Assembly (NCBI GenBank): GCA_029721435.1
Contig: CM056583.1
Location: 70,674,120 to 70,738,119 of the forward strand
Direction of reading: 5' to 3'
Source of the DNA: Gymnothorax reevesii
Lineage: Eukaryota; Chordata; Actinopteri; Anguilliformes; Muraenidae
Length of the DNA stretch: 64,000 nt
In this document: positions 11,985 to 23,427 of the stretch, piece by piece
Position numbering within the stretch: the stretch's first letter is position 1
Layout: each line of letters starts with the position of its first letter
Notes under the pieces: model-generated
The model's database searches: none
The model's input: the letters and a program-made list of their open reading frames with translations, nothing else
What the model was told of the DNA's origin: nothing
Made by a program: the position numbers and the translations under genes

Positions 11985-12345
11985 CGTCTGCGAAAAGCTG
12001 CTGGATAAATTCTGAAGAGTATTGGGCTATTTTGCTCAGTCAGATTTAACAAAATTCTCCAGAACTGGGCGATCCTGCACAGTCATGGACAATGACCCAA
12101 AGCGTACTCCCGTGGCGAGATGTTATAAAATGGCCGACTCAAACACCTGACCTGAAGTCAATTGAATGTGCTTTTCACTTCATGAAGGCAAAACTCCCCA
12201 GGATGGCTGGGACTGAAGACAGTTGGCAGAGCATTCCCTGGGAGCAGCATCAGAATTTAAGAAGCTGTTGAGCAATAACTGAGAGAAATTGCCCATGATA
12301 TCCTGGTGCATTTGGCCATTGCTCACATGACAGCTGAATCCTCCC
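11985..12345 (+). pseudogene. Tc1-like transposase remnant
   Basis: The plus strand encodes broken pieces of a Tc1/mariner transposase catalytic domain: a YWAILLSQI-like stretch, MDNDPK (second catalytic Asp region), and WPTQTPDLKSIECAF containing the third catalytic acid, in the position of the usual SPDLNPIE motif. MKAKLP and WQSI follow. DNA between the second and third motifs is shortened, and stops and frame changes are present, so it cannot encode an active enzyme. It is a different Tc1 lineage from the copy at 17.2-19.3 kb. Termini were not found. Confidence 0.7.
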
Positions 12346-13227
12346 TACCAAAATTACATCAACTCCTTACTTGAAGCTGAACATTTTCCTCTTCCCTTTG
12401 CAAGGAAGTGCACAGAAAATGAACAAACCAAAAGACCTTTCACGTGTGCCTTTATAAGGATAGGGTTACTGCCACCCCTTCCACCGGTTCTTCCCTCTAA
12501 ACCCCACACTCGGATCTAGAATAGGAGCTCTTTGCAAAAAACTGTCTTTTAATCTGTTGGTGCTCATTGCAGCCTCCCAGTCTTCAGGAGATTTGAAGAA
12601 ACTGGAGCACGCAGAGAGGGAGGGGCACACCATTAGTCCGCGAAAGAACAGCATAATGGAAAAAGGCACAACGTGCTTTCACCAGCAAAGCTAACTTCAG
12701 CGAAATTACCTCGCTGTATATTTGGAAAGTAAGCCCTCTGTTAAGAAGGCATGACGAAAGGACAGAACTGCGCTTCCTCCACGTCAAGCTTGGCAGTGCG
12801 TTTGAGAAGTCTCAGAATTCTGTACTCAGACTAATTAAACCCTTGAGAAAATCAGAACTGTATTTATATTGCATTTTCTAACTGTACGCTTGCTGTGCAC
12901 AGAAACTTTTTATTGATGTTATAAAAATAATGCAGTAATAATAAAACTCTGAATAGTCCAGGAGTAGTGATAAACCTAACAATAAAGGTAAAAGATTCAA
13001 GATTCTTTTTTTTTTTTCAGATGCAGCTCTTATATCTTCAGTGACAATGGTTTAACTCTTACTTATTTGAGCCTACTTTCTACAAAAGTTCCATACATTA
13101 TGGAACTGATAACACATGTCACTAGTGCATTTGTTAATGTAAGGCAAGTAACTAAGCAGATGAATCTACTTATTGTGAGCATGGTCAGACATCCTTGTCA
13201 CAATGTGCCACGAAACAGAATGTCAAA
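12346..13227. other. Unassigned
   Basis: No gene recognised. The two overlapping minus-strand frames at 12466-12787 lack motifs. Confidence 0.4.
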
Positions 13228-13636
13228 CAAGTGGGCACTTGGTAGAGCGCATACCTCTGCCACGCCATATATCTGTTCTTTTGGGTACGGAATATGTTCC
13301 AAATCACTTCCAACATTTTATTAACTCTTCCTTAGCCTACGACCTATCATCCTACCAAATTTTGTGCCAAACTGTTCGTAGCTTTTTGAGTTAGCCCGTC
13401 AGAAATATCACACAGACCAGCGTTTGACAGATAATTTTTTTATTCTTCTGGATCCAAAATCCAGAATATGTTCCAGAGCACTTTCAACATTGAATTAACT
13501 TATGCTTGGACTACCACCTATCATCTTACCAAATTTCATGCCAGACCATTCGTAACTTTTTGAGTTATCCTGTTAACGGATAGACAAACAAACAAATGGG
13601 TGAAAACAAAACCTTCTTGGTGGAGATAAATATTAG
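13228..13636 (-). mobile_element. Helentron-like non-autonomous element A
   Basis: On the minus strand the 3' part reads GGCAGAGGTATGCGCTCTAC, a stem-loop GCGCTC-TACC(A)-AGTGC, then CCCACTTG. The 5' part reads TTATCTCCACCAAGAAGG, an inverted counterpart of the 3' GGCAGAGGTA motif. Inside are (AACA)n and two tandem copies of a 174-bp unit (from about 13291 and 13465) with shared AATATGTTCC, ACCTATCATC and CTTTTTGAGTTA blocks. This plan matches Helentron-associated elements. The terminal CTAG of the relatives is here CTTG. Confidence 0.6.
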
Positions 13637-13916
13637 CATAAGTAATTATGCATTCGATGAAGCCAATGATTAAACTATACCCAGGATTTAAATGAAGTTG
13701 GATAACAATAAGGAAAACACGCACCACAGTACTATAAAGACCAAAGGTGACTAAATTTGTCTTATTCTGTATCTATAGCCTTTACCAGGGCTCCCCAAAT
13801 GTAGCCACTGAATCTAAATCTACCCCTAGTCTTCTTCTTCCAGGCAATAAAGTGAAGAATTATTGCCACTGATTAGCCAGACCAACGCCATACCAGATGA
13901 AGGAAGGGTGGAAAAC
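13637..13916. other. Unassigned
   Basis: Nothing recognisable. Confidence 0.35.
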
Positions 13917-14120
13917 CAGTGGTTCTCGACCCTCAAAGACTGTGATTCGCGGAGCCCTGCTGTACTGTTATAAACTGCACCAATTGCTGTGGATGCTTAA
14001 ACAATGTGTTACTTTGTGCTGACAAAGTGTTCTGTGTTTCAATACGGTGCTCTGTAACGTTACCATTTACATGATAATTTTGGAACCCCGACCCTCTTAC
14101 ATACTGTGAACACAGATGAG
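13917..14120 (+). mobile_element. hAT-type terminus fragment
   Basis: CAGTGGTTCTCGACCCT resembles the Charlie-like hAT terminal repeat (CAGTGGTTCTCAA). Only one end is visible, and no 8-bp target duplication could be paired. Confidence 0.35.
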
Positions 14121-15160
14121 CTTTGATATCAGAATTCCAAAGAGCCCTTAATCGTTTGGAAACTGGAAAAAAATAAAATAGAACTTTTAAAAAAAACTCG
14201 CTGCTGTGGGAGATCATCAGCTTTGATCGCCTCGTGTAACATTTCTTGGTTCACAGTTTTGTCTCCAGAGTGGCCAGAGGGGGATGTGTCACCTGTGAGT
14301 AGAAAGCGCAGATGTTTCAACATGCTTCAAAATCTGGAGCAGGGTCCAGCAACAGAATACTACATCTTAGCAGCTGTCCTGAAGGCATCCTTTGGCTGCA
14401 ATCTCTTCTGTATTTTTTGCTGATAGTGGCAGAGATTGGGCCCTCTGAGGCTTCAGCAGTATACCCTTATTCTGAGTGGGTTGTGTTCACCTCAGCCTCC
14501 CTGCACAAGGCACTTCTATGATTTTTTATGATTTTTATTTAGTGTTTTTTTTTCTTCTTTTTTTTACTTTCACAGCTCTTATGCCGCAGGTATACTGATC
14601 CGTGCTGTTTGAAGCCTCATTTAGTAGTCATAGAGCAGCAAGAAGAAGAAAGGGCAGAGGGGAAGTATGGCAGGGTAACTTCTGAAACCTCTTTGTTAAA
14701 CCCCAAGGAAATAAACTTGGGATTACAGAATGCAACAAAATTTAATTCCTTGCCTCAGAGTCAGACAGAAGTCTCATCTTTTATACTTTTTCCATACTAG
14801 ATGATGTGACTGCTCAATGTTTTTGGCGCTTTTGTTTGAATAATTTCAGGATTATTCGGAAGAATATAAATATAGCATTCAATAAATGGAATGATGATTT
14901 AATTTCTCCATCACAAATGCAGAAAATAATCTATCTGGTTTGCACAAAGACATCAAGTATGCACTAAATGCATTTGTAATTTTAAAGTGTAGGGGAGAGG
15001 GCCTCTTTATGCTGTGCTTTAGCTACAGAAATTAAAGCGAAGACTGTACTTAAAATTCTGCCCTGTTTTATTTTTAGTTTGAAAAGGGTAATGGTGTCTG
15101 GAAATGGTTACCCTCTTGCCTCGTCACCCCGCACCGCCTCCTTGATCAAAAATTAGCTGG
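14121..15160. other. Unassigned
   Basis: Overlapping short frames on both strands (14129-14521) have no domain. No RNA gene is seen. Confidence 0.4.
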
Positions 15161-15383
15161 TACACTCTTAGAATGAATGTGTTGAAAAATTACACAGAAA
15201 GATATGTTATCAAGAATAAACACATTTTGTGTTGATTTCAACACAAAATATGTAAAAAAAATAAAAATCAACACTGATTGTGTTGAAAACAACCCAAAAT
15301 GTGTTGTCCTTAACTAGACACACAGGTGTGTTAAAAATTAACTCATGTTGTGTTATTTTCAACACATCTCTTTTGAGAGTGTA
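15161..15383. mobile_element. 223-bp MITE, TA target, GTGTTGA-rich
   Basis: TACACTCT at the left and AGAGTGTA at the right are perfect inverted ends, including a TA dinucleotide on each side. The interior is built from repeated GTGTTGA/TCAACAC motifs in both orientations, giving partial self-complementarity. It resembles short Tc1/mariner-type MITEs common in fish. The open frame starting at 15280 is a by-product. Confidence 0.75.
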
Positions 15384-16225
15384 TGATCATGGATGGGTGA
15401 AATTTTGTCCGACGAATGTTAATCTTTCAAGAATGCCCCTATTGCCAAAGTCCTCCAGTTTGTGGACATATCTGAATTCTCACTGGGAGGACATTGGGCT
15501 AACTTATTTGGGCCAGACTTCAACAGCTTCTGTGTGGTTTAACAGCTTTTGTGTGGTGGTGGTGTCGGGAGGGAGTGGGCAGGTTTATGCAAATGGGCAC
15601 TGCGTGCTACCTTATGTCTGTCTAATGCTGTTAAGGATTGTTGAATGTGCCAATTTAGGCTCATTTAGGAAAGCTGCATTGGTACGGTATACTGTATAAC
15701 ATTTGGAGAGGAACCAGTTGAATAAATGAATGTCAAATAAACACCACTCCAGAGGCGCAATTAAAACTGTTTGCTGAAGGATAAAATTGCCTGGCAACTA
15801 GTATAGCATTGAGGCGTTCGGTAATTAAGTGAAAAGTCAACAAATCAAAATTTGAAATTAAGTCCCACGGAAAAGAGTCCTACTAACAGTTCTTTTTTTT
15901 GTTTGTTTGTTTGTTTGTTTGTATTTTCAGTGTAATAGTTTCACTCTAATGCTGAAAACTGTACACATTGCATTTCAGAAATTGCTGTTCTGCATCTCCA
16001 TGTCTGTGATTTGTTTTTCTTTTTGATCAGCTTTACTTGGTAGTCCAAGATGCTAAAGTATGCAAAGTAATTATGTCTGAAGGCTAAGGGAGGCATACCA
16101 ATGTCATCAGAGATGACAGAAAACACAAAATTCTGCTGGGTATTTTGTGAAATGCTTTGAAGTGATTCAAGCAACTAGAGTTTGAAAAATTAGATGAGTC
16201 GCAGCAATTGTTATAAAGCTGATAC
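15384..16225. other. Unassigned, with (GTTT)n
   Basis: Contains a (TTTG)n run at about 15894-15922. No gene was recognised. Confidence 0.4.
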
Positions 16226-16604
16226 ACACAAACACACATACAACCTCAAATTGGAAAAGTTGGGACGGTGTACACTATTTTTGACCTACTTTACGTTGAA
16301 AATAATACATTGGCACATGAAGCACATTTTATTTGATGTTTTGCTGCATGAATTTTTAAATTTTGATTCTTGTGATTTTCTAAAAAAAAGTTTTTACCCC
16401 TTTTTATTGGCAGTACTTACCTCTCTGTAATGTTGCAATTCCTATTTACAACATATAATAGACATTTATGGACTGAAGACACAGTGATTAAATTTTTCAG
16501 GAGTAATTTTGTCTCATTTCTTCTGCTAACATGTTTTATGGTGAGCATCAGTACAGTGTCTTTATTGTCACATTCTGAATTTCAAAACGCGCCACACTTT
16601 CACT
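16226..16604. mobile_element. Decayed DNA transposon with AGTTGGGAC-type end
   Basis: ACAACCTCAAATTGGAAAAG followed by TTGGGACGGTGTA matches the terminal sequence of a very common fish DNA transposon family (CCAATTCCAAAAAAGTTGGGAC). The far end may be the ATTCTGAATTTCAAAA segment near 16570. The interior is too decayed for a transposase. The family name is not certain. Confidence 0.5.
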
Positions 16605-16890
16605 ATTAGGGACAAATTGGGACTGCAGGCAGGCCAGTCTGGCACCCATACCCTCCTCTCATGCAGCCATGCCTTAGTAATGGGTGCAGAATGCAGTTTT
16701 TGGTTGTCATGTTGAAATGTGCTTGGGCATCTCTGGAAACAATTATATGAGCATGTGCTGCTCCAATGTATGTGTACCTTTCAGCATTAATGGTGCCTTC
16801 CCTGAAATGCAAGTTACCCTTGCCAAGGGCACTGATACAACCAGCATGGGCTGAAAATTGGGTGAACGGAGCATTTTATTAAACAGATTA
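16605..16890. other. Unassigned spacer
   Basis: Short non-coding segment without recognisable content. Confidence 0.3.
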
Positions 16891-17123
16891 CTAGCCGATA
16901 CCCGTGCTACGCACAGGCTATATTCGCGGGCACGATAACGGTTGATTGAATTAGCCGGTTTTACTTGCAAAAAGGTTTTAACTTCATAACTAAGTTTGAA
17001 ACCTGGCACATTGTCTTTGTCACACAGTAAAACCAGTGTATGCAGTAAACAAACTCAGTATTCTCAGTGGTTTCGAAGATGTATGAAATTACGCAAATCG
17101 CCAACTCAGTGATAATATATAGA
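16891..17123 (-). mobile_element. Helitron-like element, 233 bp
   Basis: On the minus strand it starts TCTATATATTATCACTGAG directly after A. It ends with a hairpin CCTGTGC-GTA-GCACGGG, six nucleotides (TATCGG), and CTAG followed by T. The 5' TC, 3' CTAG, subterminal hairpin and insertion between A and T are the canonical Helitron terminal features. No coding capacity, so it is non-autonomous. Confidence 0.72.
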
Positions 17124-17536
17124 TAAGTCTTAACTTGTTTTCAATCTTATTTCCCTTGATCATCCCCGACCACAATGTTGATGGGGGATATACAGTTGCG
17201 TTAAAAAAAATAGCAGTGCAACATCAGTAACCTGATGAACCACTGTTATCAGTAGTAGTGATATTTTTGCATGGCAAATAATTTACTTTTAGATGTAGCA
17301 GTGTAATACAAAAACAACAGACCCAACTGTCATGTCATGCAGGCTTCTTGTTCTGAGCAAGTGACTTGTTAATTGAAAGGTGCATGTTCCATTGATAGCA
17401 GTGTAGAGTTAAATTAGAGAATTCATTCATTCTGCGAAGAAACAGGTGTCATTAATTGTCCTTTTTTAAGGAAGAAGGGAAGCAAATGTTTCACACATTG
17501 CTATAAAATATATTTCCTTCTGAACTGCGAGGCAAA

Positions 17537-19007
17537 ATGGGCCATCCAAACCTTGTTCAGAGAAACAACTTAATTTGTTTAAAAGTTGATTGGTGAGGGA
17601 AAAAATGTATAAAGAAGTATAGCAAGTTATAGGATGTTCGGCTAGAATGATCTCACATGCTTTAAAATGGAAATTAAAACCTGAAACTGACAGAAGGAAA
17701 TGAGCAACTACTGTTTAAATGGATTGGAGAATAGTCAAATTGGCAAAGATTCAGCCAATCATCACCTCCAAAAAATTTAAAATGTTATAAAATTACCTGT
17801 AAGTGCTGCGACAGTCAGAAGACGTTTGATTGAAGCTAAGCTATCAGCCGGAAGCTCTCGTAAAGCACCGTCGTTAAAACTAAATAAATATAAATAAATA
17901 ACTAAATAAAATGGTATGTGCAGAATTGGTTAAAAAACATCGATAGGCCCAAAGAGGAATGGCATAACATTCAGCGGACTGATGAGAGCAAAATTTTTCT
18001 TTTCGGGACTAGAGGTCATCAACAGTTTTGCAGACGACCCCCGGGTACCGAATTCAACCCACAGTACACTGTGAAGACAGTGAAGCATGGTGGTTCAAGA
18101 ATCCTGTGTCATGGTTTTGGAGGCTGACGGTGTCTTTGGGAGCTTTCTTTGTTGCTCTCGTCCGGGACGATATCGTCTTGCCCACAATTGGATTCTTGGG
18201 CCAGCTGGCATTAATTGGGGGTGGCGCCCGAACTCTCTTTAAGCCCAAGTTCCGCCTCGCTGCCCTTGCTAGAGTGTCAGTGTTTTGTTTGCACTATAGC
18301 CAGTAAGGTCTCTAGTTAGAGAGTTGTTGAGAATTAGCTGCATAAGAGGAAAGTGGTAGTTAGCGAGGGGATTTTTCTCTGTTTTTTCCTCTTTCTGGGC
18401 ACCATCTAGTGCTAAATCTTTTTATCTCGGTTTCCAAGATTTTTCCCTTTCATTTCGTTCTGTCGAGCTGGCGTTGCTTCCTTTTTTCCTTTCCTTGTTA
18501 CTCGGACTGAATCTCGGTCCTTTGGAAGCACGAGTCTTCCTCTTTTGTTTTGTCTGTGTTTGTCTCTTATTTTGCTATACTTCCTTGCGTTCCGGCCACA
18601 GCATTTGGCGTTTCGAAAAAACTAACCATCACATCATGGTATGGGGAAGTTTTTCATACTATGGTGTTGGGCCTATTTATCATATACCAGGGATTAGGGA
18701 TCAGTTTGAATATATCAAAATACTTGAAGACATTATGTTGCCATATGCTGAAGAGGAAATGCCTCTGAAATGGGTGTTTCAAAAAGACATTGACCCCAAA
18801 CACATGAGCAAGCAAGCGACATCTTGGTTCCAGACAAACAGGATTGAGGTAATGGAGTGGCCAGCTCATTCCCCTGACCTCAACCCCATTGAAAACTTCT
18901 TGGAAGACATTATAAATGCAGTTTTGGAAGCAAAACCAAAAACTCTCAGGAACTACGGAATGCAGTTTGTTCATCCTGGGTGTCAGAAGTTGGTTGACTT
19001 GATGTAA
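17537..19007 (+). pseudogene. Tc1 DD34E transposase pseudogene
   Basis: Cut-and-paste transposase of the Tc1 group. A start-like MGHP at 17537 is followed by a stop- and frameshift-ridden DNA-binding part, including an ATVRRRLIEAKLS-like stretch. From 17918 the frame reads through EEWHNI and TDESKIFLFG (first catalytic Asp) to TVKHGG. A solo LTR then splits it. It resumes after 18633 with MVWGSFSYYGVGPI, FQKDIDPKH (second Asp) and SPDLNPIEN (Glu, exactly 34 residues after the second Asp). The catalytic triad is preserved in sequence, but the gene is dead through stops, frameshifts and the insertion. Confidence 0.9.
18107..18633 (+). mobile_element. Solo LTR nested in the Tc1 transposase
   Basis: Starts TGTCATGG and ends CCATCACA, giving TG...CA with an inverted TGT.ATGG terminus. 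The flanks are TCCTG (18102-18106) and TCATG (18634-18638), a 5-bp target duplication with one mismatch, inside sequence that is contiguous in Tc1. The first 216 bp match 56668-56860 in reverse orientation, starting at the same TGTCATGG. No internal retroviral or gag-pol sequence remains, which is typical of LTR-LTR recombination. Probably a Gypsy/ERV-type LTR; the superfamily is not proven. Confidence 0.75.
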
Positions 19008-19324
19008 CACCAATGCGCAGCAGTTATCAGAAACAGTGGTTATCCAGCTAAATATTCGGTCATTTAAAGTGAAGTTAAATCTTGTTAAATTTAGAATTTG
19101 AGTTTGAAGAGAAAATTGTTGATCCTGCTATTTTTTAACAGATTAATATTACTCTTCTTCCTGTGAAAGAATGACATAGACTTGATCAAATTTGTTATTG
19201 CTTTGATTTGGAATTGAATGTGTTATGTTTCCACTGCATTGAAATATGGAACTGATGGCTATTAAAAAAATCTGCACTTTATGCCCATTTTTGAATGCAC
19301 TGATATTTTTTTGAACACAACTTC

Positions 19325-22300
19325 AGGAATGAGTGCTGTCCTCTTGTGAGTCCCGTCGGTCCATGACATCTCTTTTCTACACAAAAATAGATCAACTTCA
19401 TGTTCACCTGTTCTGTACTCTTAAAAACCATACCTTGCGGCTTGGAAAAACCCAAGAGGTATTTGTCTCCCGAGTACCTTATATGAGCCTGGTTGGCAGT
19501 AGAACAATTGCAATAGCAGTAGCAAATTGATACTGGCGAAAACTCAAGACACTGCAAGATCCCTAGCAATGAGTATATGGGCAAAGCTATTACTATCAAA
19601 TAACAGATGGAAAAAGAGGCACTTTATGCACCAGACAGGGCATTTAAAATCATAAGTGTTATGATGATGGTTATAGTCTACTGGCATAACAACAATCTGC
19701 TGATTTACTGGATTTAAAGAAGACGTCTGATTTTACGTGTATACTAAGACTCTGTATGCAATAAAAGTATTTGAATGAACTGAAGTCTTGTCTGAATAAT
19801 GCGGTCGATTTAACAACCCATGCGAGGACTCACCTTTTCCATCTTGTAGGCCTACGTGTTTATTTTTTATGGAAAATGTGGAAAGTCATTAATTTGTCTT
19901 CCCAAATGCCAGAGAAGTCACATTTGCTACAGTGCACAGGCTTTGCTCGTAGCCAACCTGCGGGGTATATTCCTCCTGTATAGTCCATTCCTTGCATATA
20001 GTCCATTCTTGCATGTCAAGGAGGGACAGATATGCATTCCATCATTGCATGTTTGCTTGTTACAATAATGCTGCACCTGGGTAGGAATGGTATTTGTGAC
20101 AATAATAAAGGAATTTCTCTGATGATGTAGATATATATCATAGATATATTGAGCATCCTCATAAAAATAGTCCAAGAACAAACGGAACAGTTCTTGGTAT
20201 CAAGATGAGAGATTTTGAGAACCAATAGTGCATTCTTTGAGTATACAGACACATTACGCTGATATTGAAGCCAGCTTCGCATGGTCATGAGCACAGGGTG
20301 ATAAGTGGATAAAGACGGAGTGAAACGATGCCTTCTCCAATGCATTATGGGCTTTATGATCAAAATATTCCCACCAGGCTGACTAGCTGAGGACAGCGCG
20401 ACAGCTTGAAAGTGACTGATTTATTCACATTTTGAATGTGTTTGTCAGTTGTACACTTGGGGAAAGTGTTTGCGCTCAAATAAATAAACAGGGGAAAAGA
20501 CGCACATCTGGTCAGACTGTTCGTCTTCTTTGTTGTTGTGTGTCACACCGTTATTGTGCCGCTCGGTCTTGCTGCATCCCCATGATTGCAGTCAGTGCCT
20601 GGTCCTGGTGACTGTCTGAGCCAGAGATGCACATGAGGCTCAGTAACTGGAAAGTGTAGATCAGTTACTAATTTATTCTCTGATTCACTTTAGAAAAAAT
20701 AAAAACAGGCTCTTATCAAAATGTGCTAGTGTGCCGCAGCTAATGGAGAGAGACCTGCACTTGGTACTTGAAGAAATGAGTTTCACTCCTGGGAGAACCT
20801 CTGCAGCTGTGTCCTTGAATGCAAGGTTCTTTATTCAATTGCCTTATTAAAACATGTATGTACAATACAGTGCGCAGGCACTGTGCTAAATTGATTCAGA
20901 AACATATTTATAAGAATGTTAAATTTGTAGTACTATGCTTGATTGGTGATATTGCTTTTCAGGAACTGCAGAACACATCCTTTAGGCTTTCAAAGCATTG
21001 TTATTTTAGGCATGAAATTGGTTCTTCCACATACTGTACTCTTAATCTGTTCGTGGTGAGTTCAGTATGGCCTTTTCCCTCATACTGAGGTTACAGAGAT
21101 GTTATAACCCTCAACATTTTGGAATGGAATTCAGATGAAACAAGGCTGGCTTTAGGATGAATTAATTCCGCTGTTCGTTTATTTTCTGTAAGCTTCTCAG
21201 TATAAGCTGTGGCTTTGAAATGGACTGTATTTTTCTGCTGAGTAGAAACTCGTGGCACAAACTGCAGTGCTGATATTGGGAAAATGTTCAAAGGCTGTTC
21301 AAAACGCTGTGCTGATTATTTCTCTTTGTTATAAGAAATAAGGAGAAATGCCTATGAAAATAACCAAATGAGATCCTGATTCTGGACCATAGGGTATAGT
21401 CAGTAATAAAAATCAGCACATACCACGGGGTAGAACAAAATGCCATGATTACATTAATTTCCACTAGCCCAGAAGCTCCTGGGGACAAGAGCACTCTCTA
21501 TGGAGGCAGTCCACCGGCCTTCAAAATGTGTTTGTGTACCTCCTTCATTCATGCCGTTTCTCAAAATGGATCACTCTGTCGCCATCCTGTGGGAATGTTT
21601 CAGCAATACCCACAGAATTTATTTGCTGAAGGGCTTTTTTCTTTCATATTTAAATTACTTTTGCGAGGGAAATGAGATGCTGCACCCAGAGCAGCTAAGG
21701 CCATATAAAAGACAAACACTGAAAATCCTGAGAAGACTGGGATGTTCAAGCATTAACCCCAAAGCTGGAACATTTCCGTTTTCCACTGTCAGTTTCTCTC
21801 CTCACTTGATGTTCCCCCACTTGTTCTCATAAGTATGTTGACATTAGAACACATGAAAAAGGCTCATTGATTTAGACTGCAGTAAAAAATCTTGAGTAAG
21901 GAGTAGCACGATATGATATAATTCTCTCTTTTCATGGAAACATTGCATGCATTCTGAAAGGGGAACTATATTGATTAGCACATTAACTCCCAAGTTTCAA
22001 GTTGAAAGATGCTAGCATTGATTTGCAATATGTGTAGTAGATGCGTGTCATTTTGAGTGTATAATCAACTGGGAAATGGATGGATAGCCAAGAAAATGCA
22101 CCACAGTATTGAGAATTTAGTGTCTAAGCTACCTAAAAGAACAGCAGTAGAGTGAGCTGAATTCACGTAGCCTACTATTTTGTGGGCTGCATAAAACAAG
22201 TGTGCCATGCCAGATGAAAGCTCTTAATTGTGGCTGTGCCATGGCTGATGTGCTAAATGACAACATAATTAGTTTGAAACCTTCATAAGAGTGACTCATC

Positions 22301-22562
22301 ACAGCATGCTTGGCAAGGTAACAAATTAATATTATAACCACACTAAACCTAAAGTATAGTCTACATGTGCTGACATGGCAGGTGCTGAGTTGGCAGTTCA
22401 TGTAATATTGTTTTACACTAAACCCTCCATTTTTGTATGGCATATTATTACTGATAAAGGATCACTGTGCCTAGTGTGCTAAGGTCTGTCTGCATTAAAG
22501 GTAATTGATTGATAGTGAAATCTCTTCAAGTCCTGTTCTTTTTAAATACTGTGCCTGCATAC
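19325..22562. other. Unassigned intergenic DNA
   Basis: No gene recognised. Small tandem duplicate at 19979-20013 (18- and 17-bp units, TATAGTCCATT...TTGCA). The overlapping frames at 21445-21832 show no domain. Otherwise ordinary AT-rich sequence. Confidence 0.5.
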
Positions 22563-23422
22563 TGTTAGGCAAAGAGGCGGGTGAGACACCAATAGCGGGA
22601 ACAGAGACTTTAATTCATAGTTAACACTAGGGAAAATGAAAACGTGGAACACAGGCCAAAACAAATCACCGTGCCACTCAGTGAACGGGGAAAACTAAGG
22701 AACTCGGGACTCGGGGGGACAAAACTCGGGAAGGGAAACATGGCACGCAGGCCGAAACAAACCACCGTGCCAAGCACTGAATAGAGAAAAACTCAGGAAA
22801 CTAGAAAGGCTTCAAAACCAAAAGCTGGGGCACTCGGGAACACTAGAAGGGGCACTCGGGAACGGTTAATTCAGATGACTCGGGTGACGTAGATAGCTCG
22901 GAAGGCGCTGATGGCTAGGAAGAAACGGACGACACGGAAGAAACAGAAGGCTCAGAAGACACAGAAGGCTCGGAAGACACAGACAGCTTGGGGAACGCAA
23001 ACAGCTCAGGAGGACGCAGACAGCTCAGGGAACGCAGACATCTCAGGAGGACGCAGACATCTCAGGAGGATCAGATGATTCGGATGGAACGGCTGGCTAG
23101 GAAGGCTCAGGAGGCACAGCTGGCGCAGAAGACTCGGGAGGCACAGCTGGCGCTGAAGGCTCGGGAGGCACAGCTGGCGCAGATGGCTCGGGAGGCACAG
23201 CTGGCACAGAAGGCTCGGGAGGCACAGCTGGCGCAGATGGCTCGGGGGGCACAGCTGGCACAGAAGGCTCGGCAGAAGGCTCCCAACCATAAAACAAATC
23301 CAAATCACAATAAATATATCAAAGAATAAACAGACATAACAATAATTCAATTATCAATAAAACCTAATTTTAAAAACAGACCACAAACCTAACTTAAACA
23401 CGAAAAACCGCGGATCACAACA
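22563..23422 (-). mobile_element. Solo LTR, 860 bp, with perfect target duplication
   Basis: The plus strand starts TGTTAGGC and ends ATCACAACA. The flanks are CATAC (22558-22562) and CATAC (23423-23427), a perfect 5-bp target duplication. Orientation is inferred as minus because ATTAAA (minus strand, 22614-22609) lies about 50 nt before the CCTAACA end, as a polyA signal would. The interior carries two copies of a ~93-bp-offset segment (22648 and 22741) and a minisatellite. No retroelement genes are present. Confidence 0.82.
22880..23280. repeat. Minisatellite, 27-bp units within the LTR
   Basis: Six 27-bp units run from 23111 to 23272, each like GAGGCACAGCTGGCGCAGAW plus GRCTCGG. They are preceded by shorter degenerate ACAGAAGGCTCGGAAGAC-type units from about 22930. 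Because 27 is divisible by 3, all frames stay open and give artefactual repeat peptides (EAQLAQ-type on plus; PSAPAVPPE-type on minus). Confidence 0.9.
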
Positions 23423-23427
23423 CATAC

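Larger units (their letters stand above)
17191..19324 (+). mobile_element. Tc1-like transposon, interrupted
   Basis: The left end after TA (17191-17192) reads CAGTTGCGTTAAAAAAAATA, then GCAGTGCA. The right end on the minus strand reads AAGTTGTGTTCAAAAAAATA, then TCAGTGCA. These terminal inverted repeats bracket a decayed transposase. The right TA is lost. Removing the nested 527-bp LTR leaves about 1.6 kb, the normal size of a Tc1 element. Confidence 0.85.

Noticed and set aside
15280..15699. 139-codon open frame, plus strand
   Set aside because: It starts inside a MITE and has no motif.
18222..18233. TGGCGCCCGAAC, identical to a lysine-tRNA primer-binding site
   Set aside because: It lies inside the LTR, not after its 3' end, and is not preserved in the second copy of the family; taken as chance.
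18474..18620. N-terminal part of the 177-codon frame at 18474-19007 as a signal-peptide-like segment
   Set aside because: It is LTR sequence fused in frame with the Tc1 transposase end, not a protein start.
23111..23272. Regular repeats resembling a CRISPR array
   Set aside because: The units are contiguous without unique spacers, and the setting is a eukaryotic LTR.
22988..23350. Repeat-protein-like frames (EAQLAQ and PAVPPE repeats)
   Set aside because: They are read-through of a 27-bp minisatellite inside a solo LTR; open on both strands because 27 is divisible by 3.
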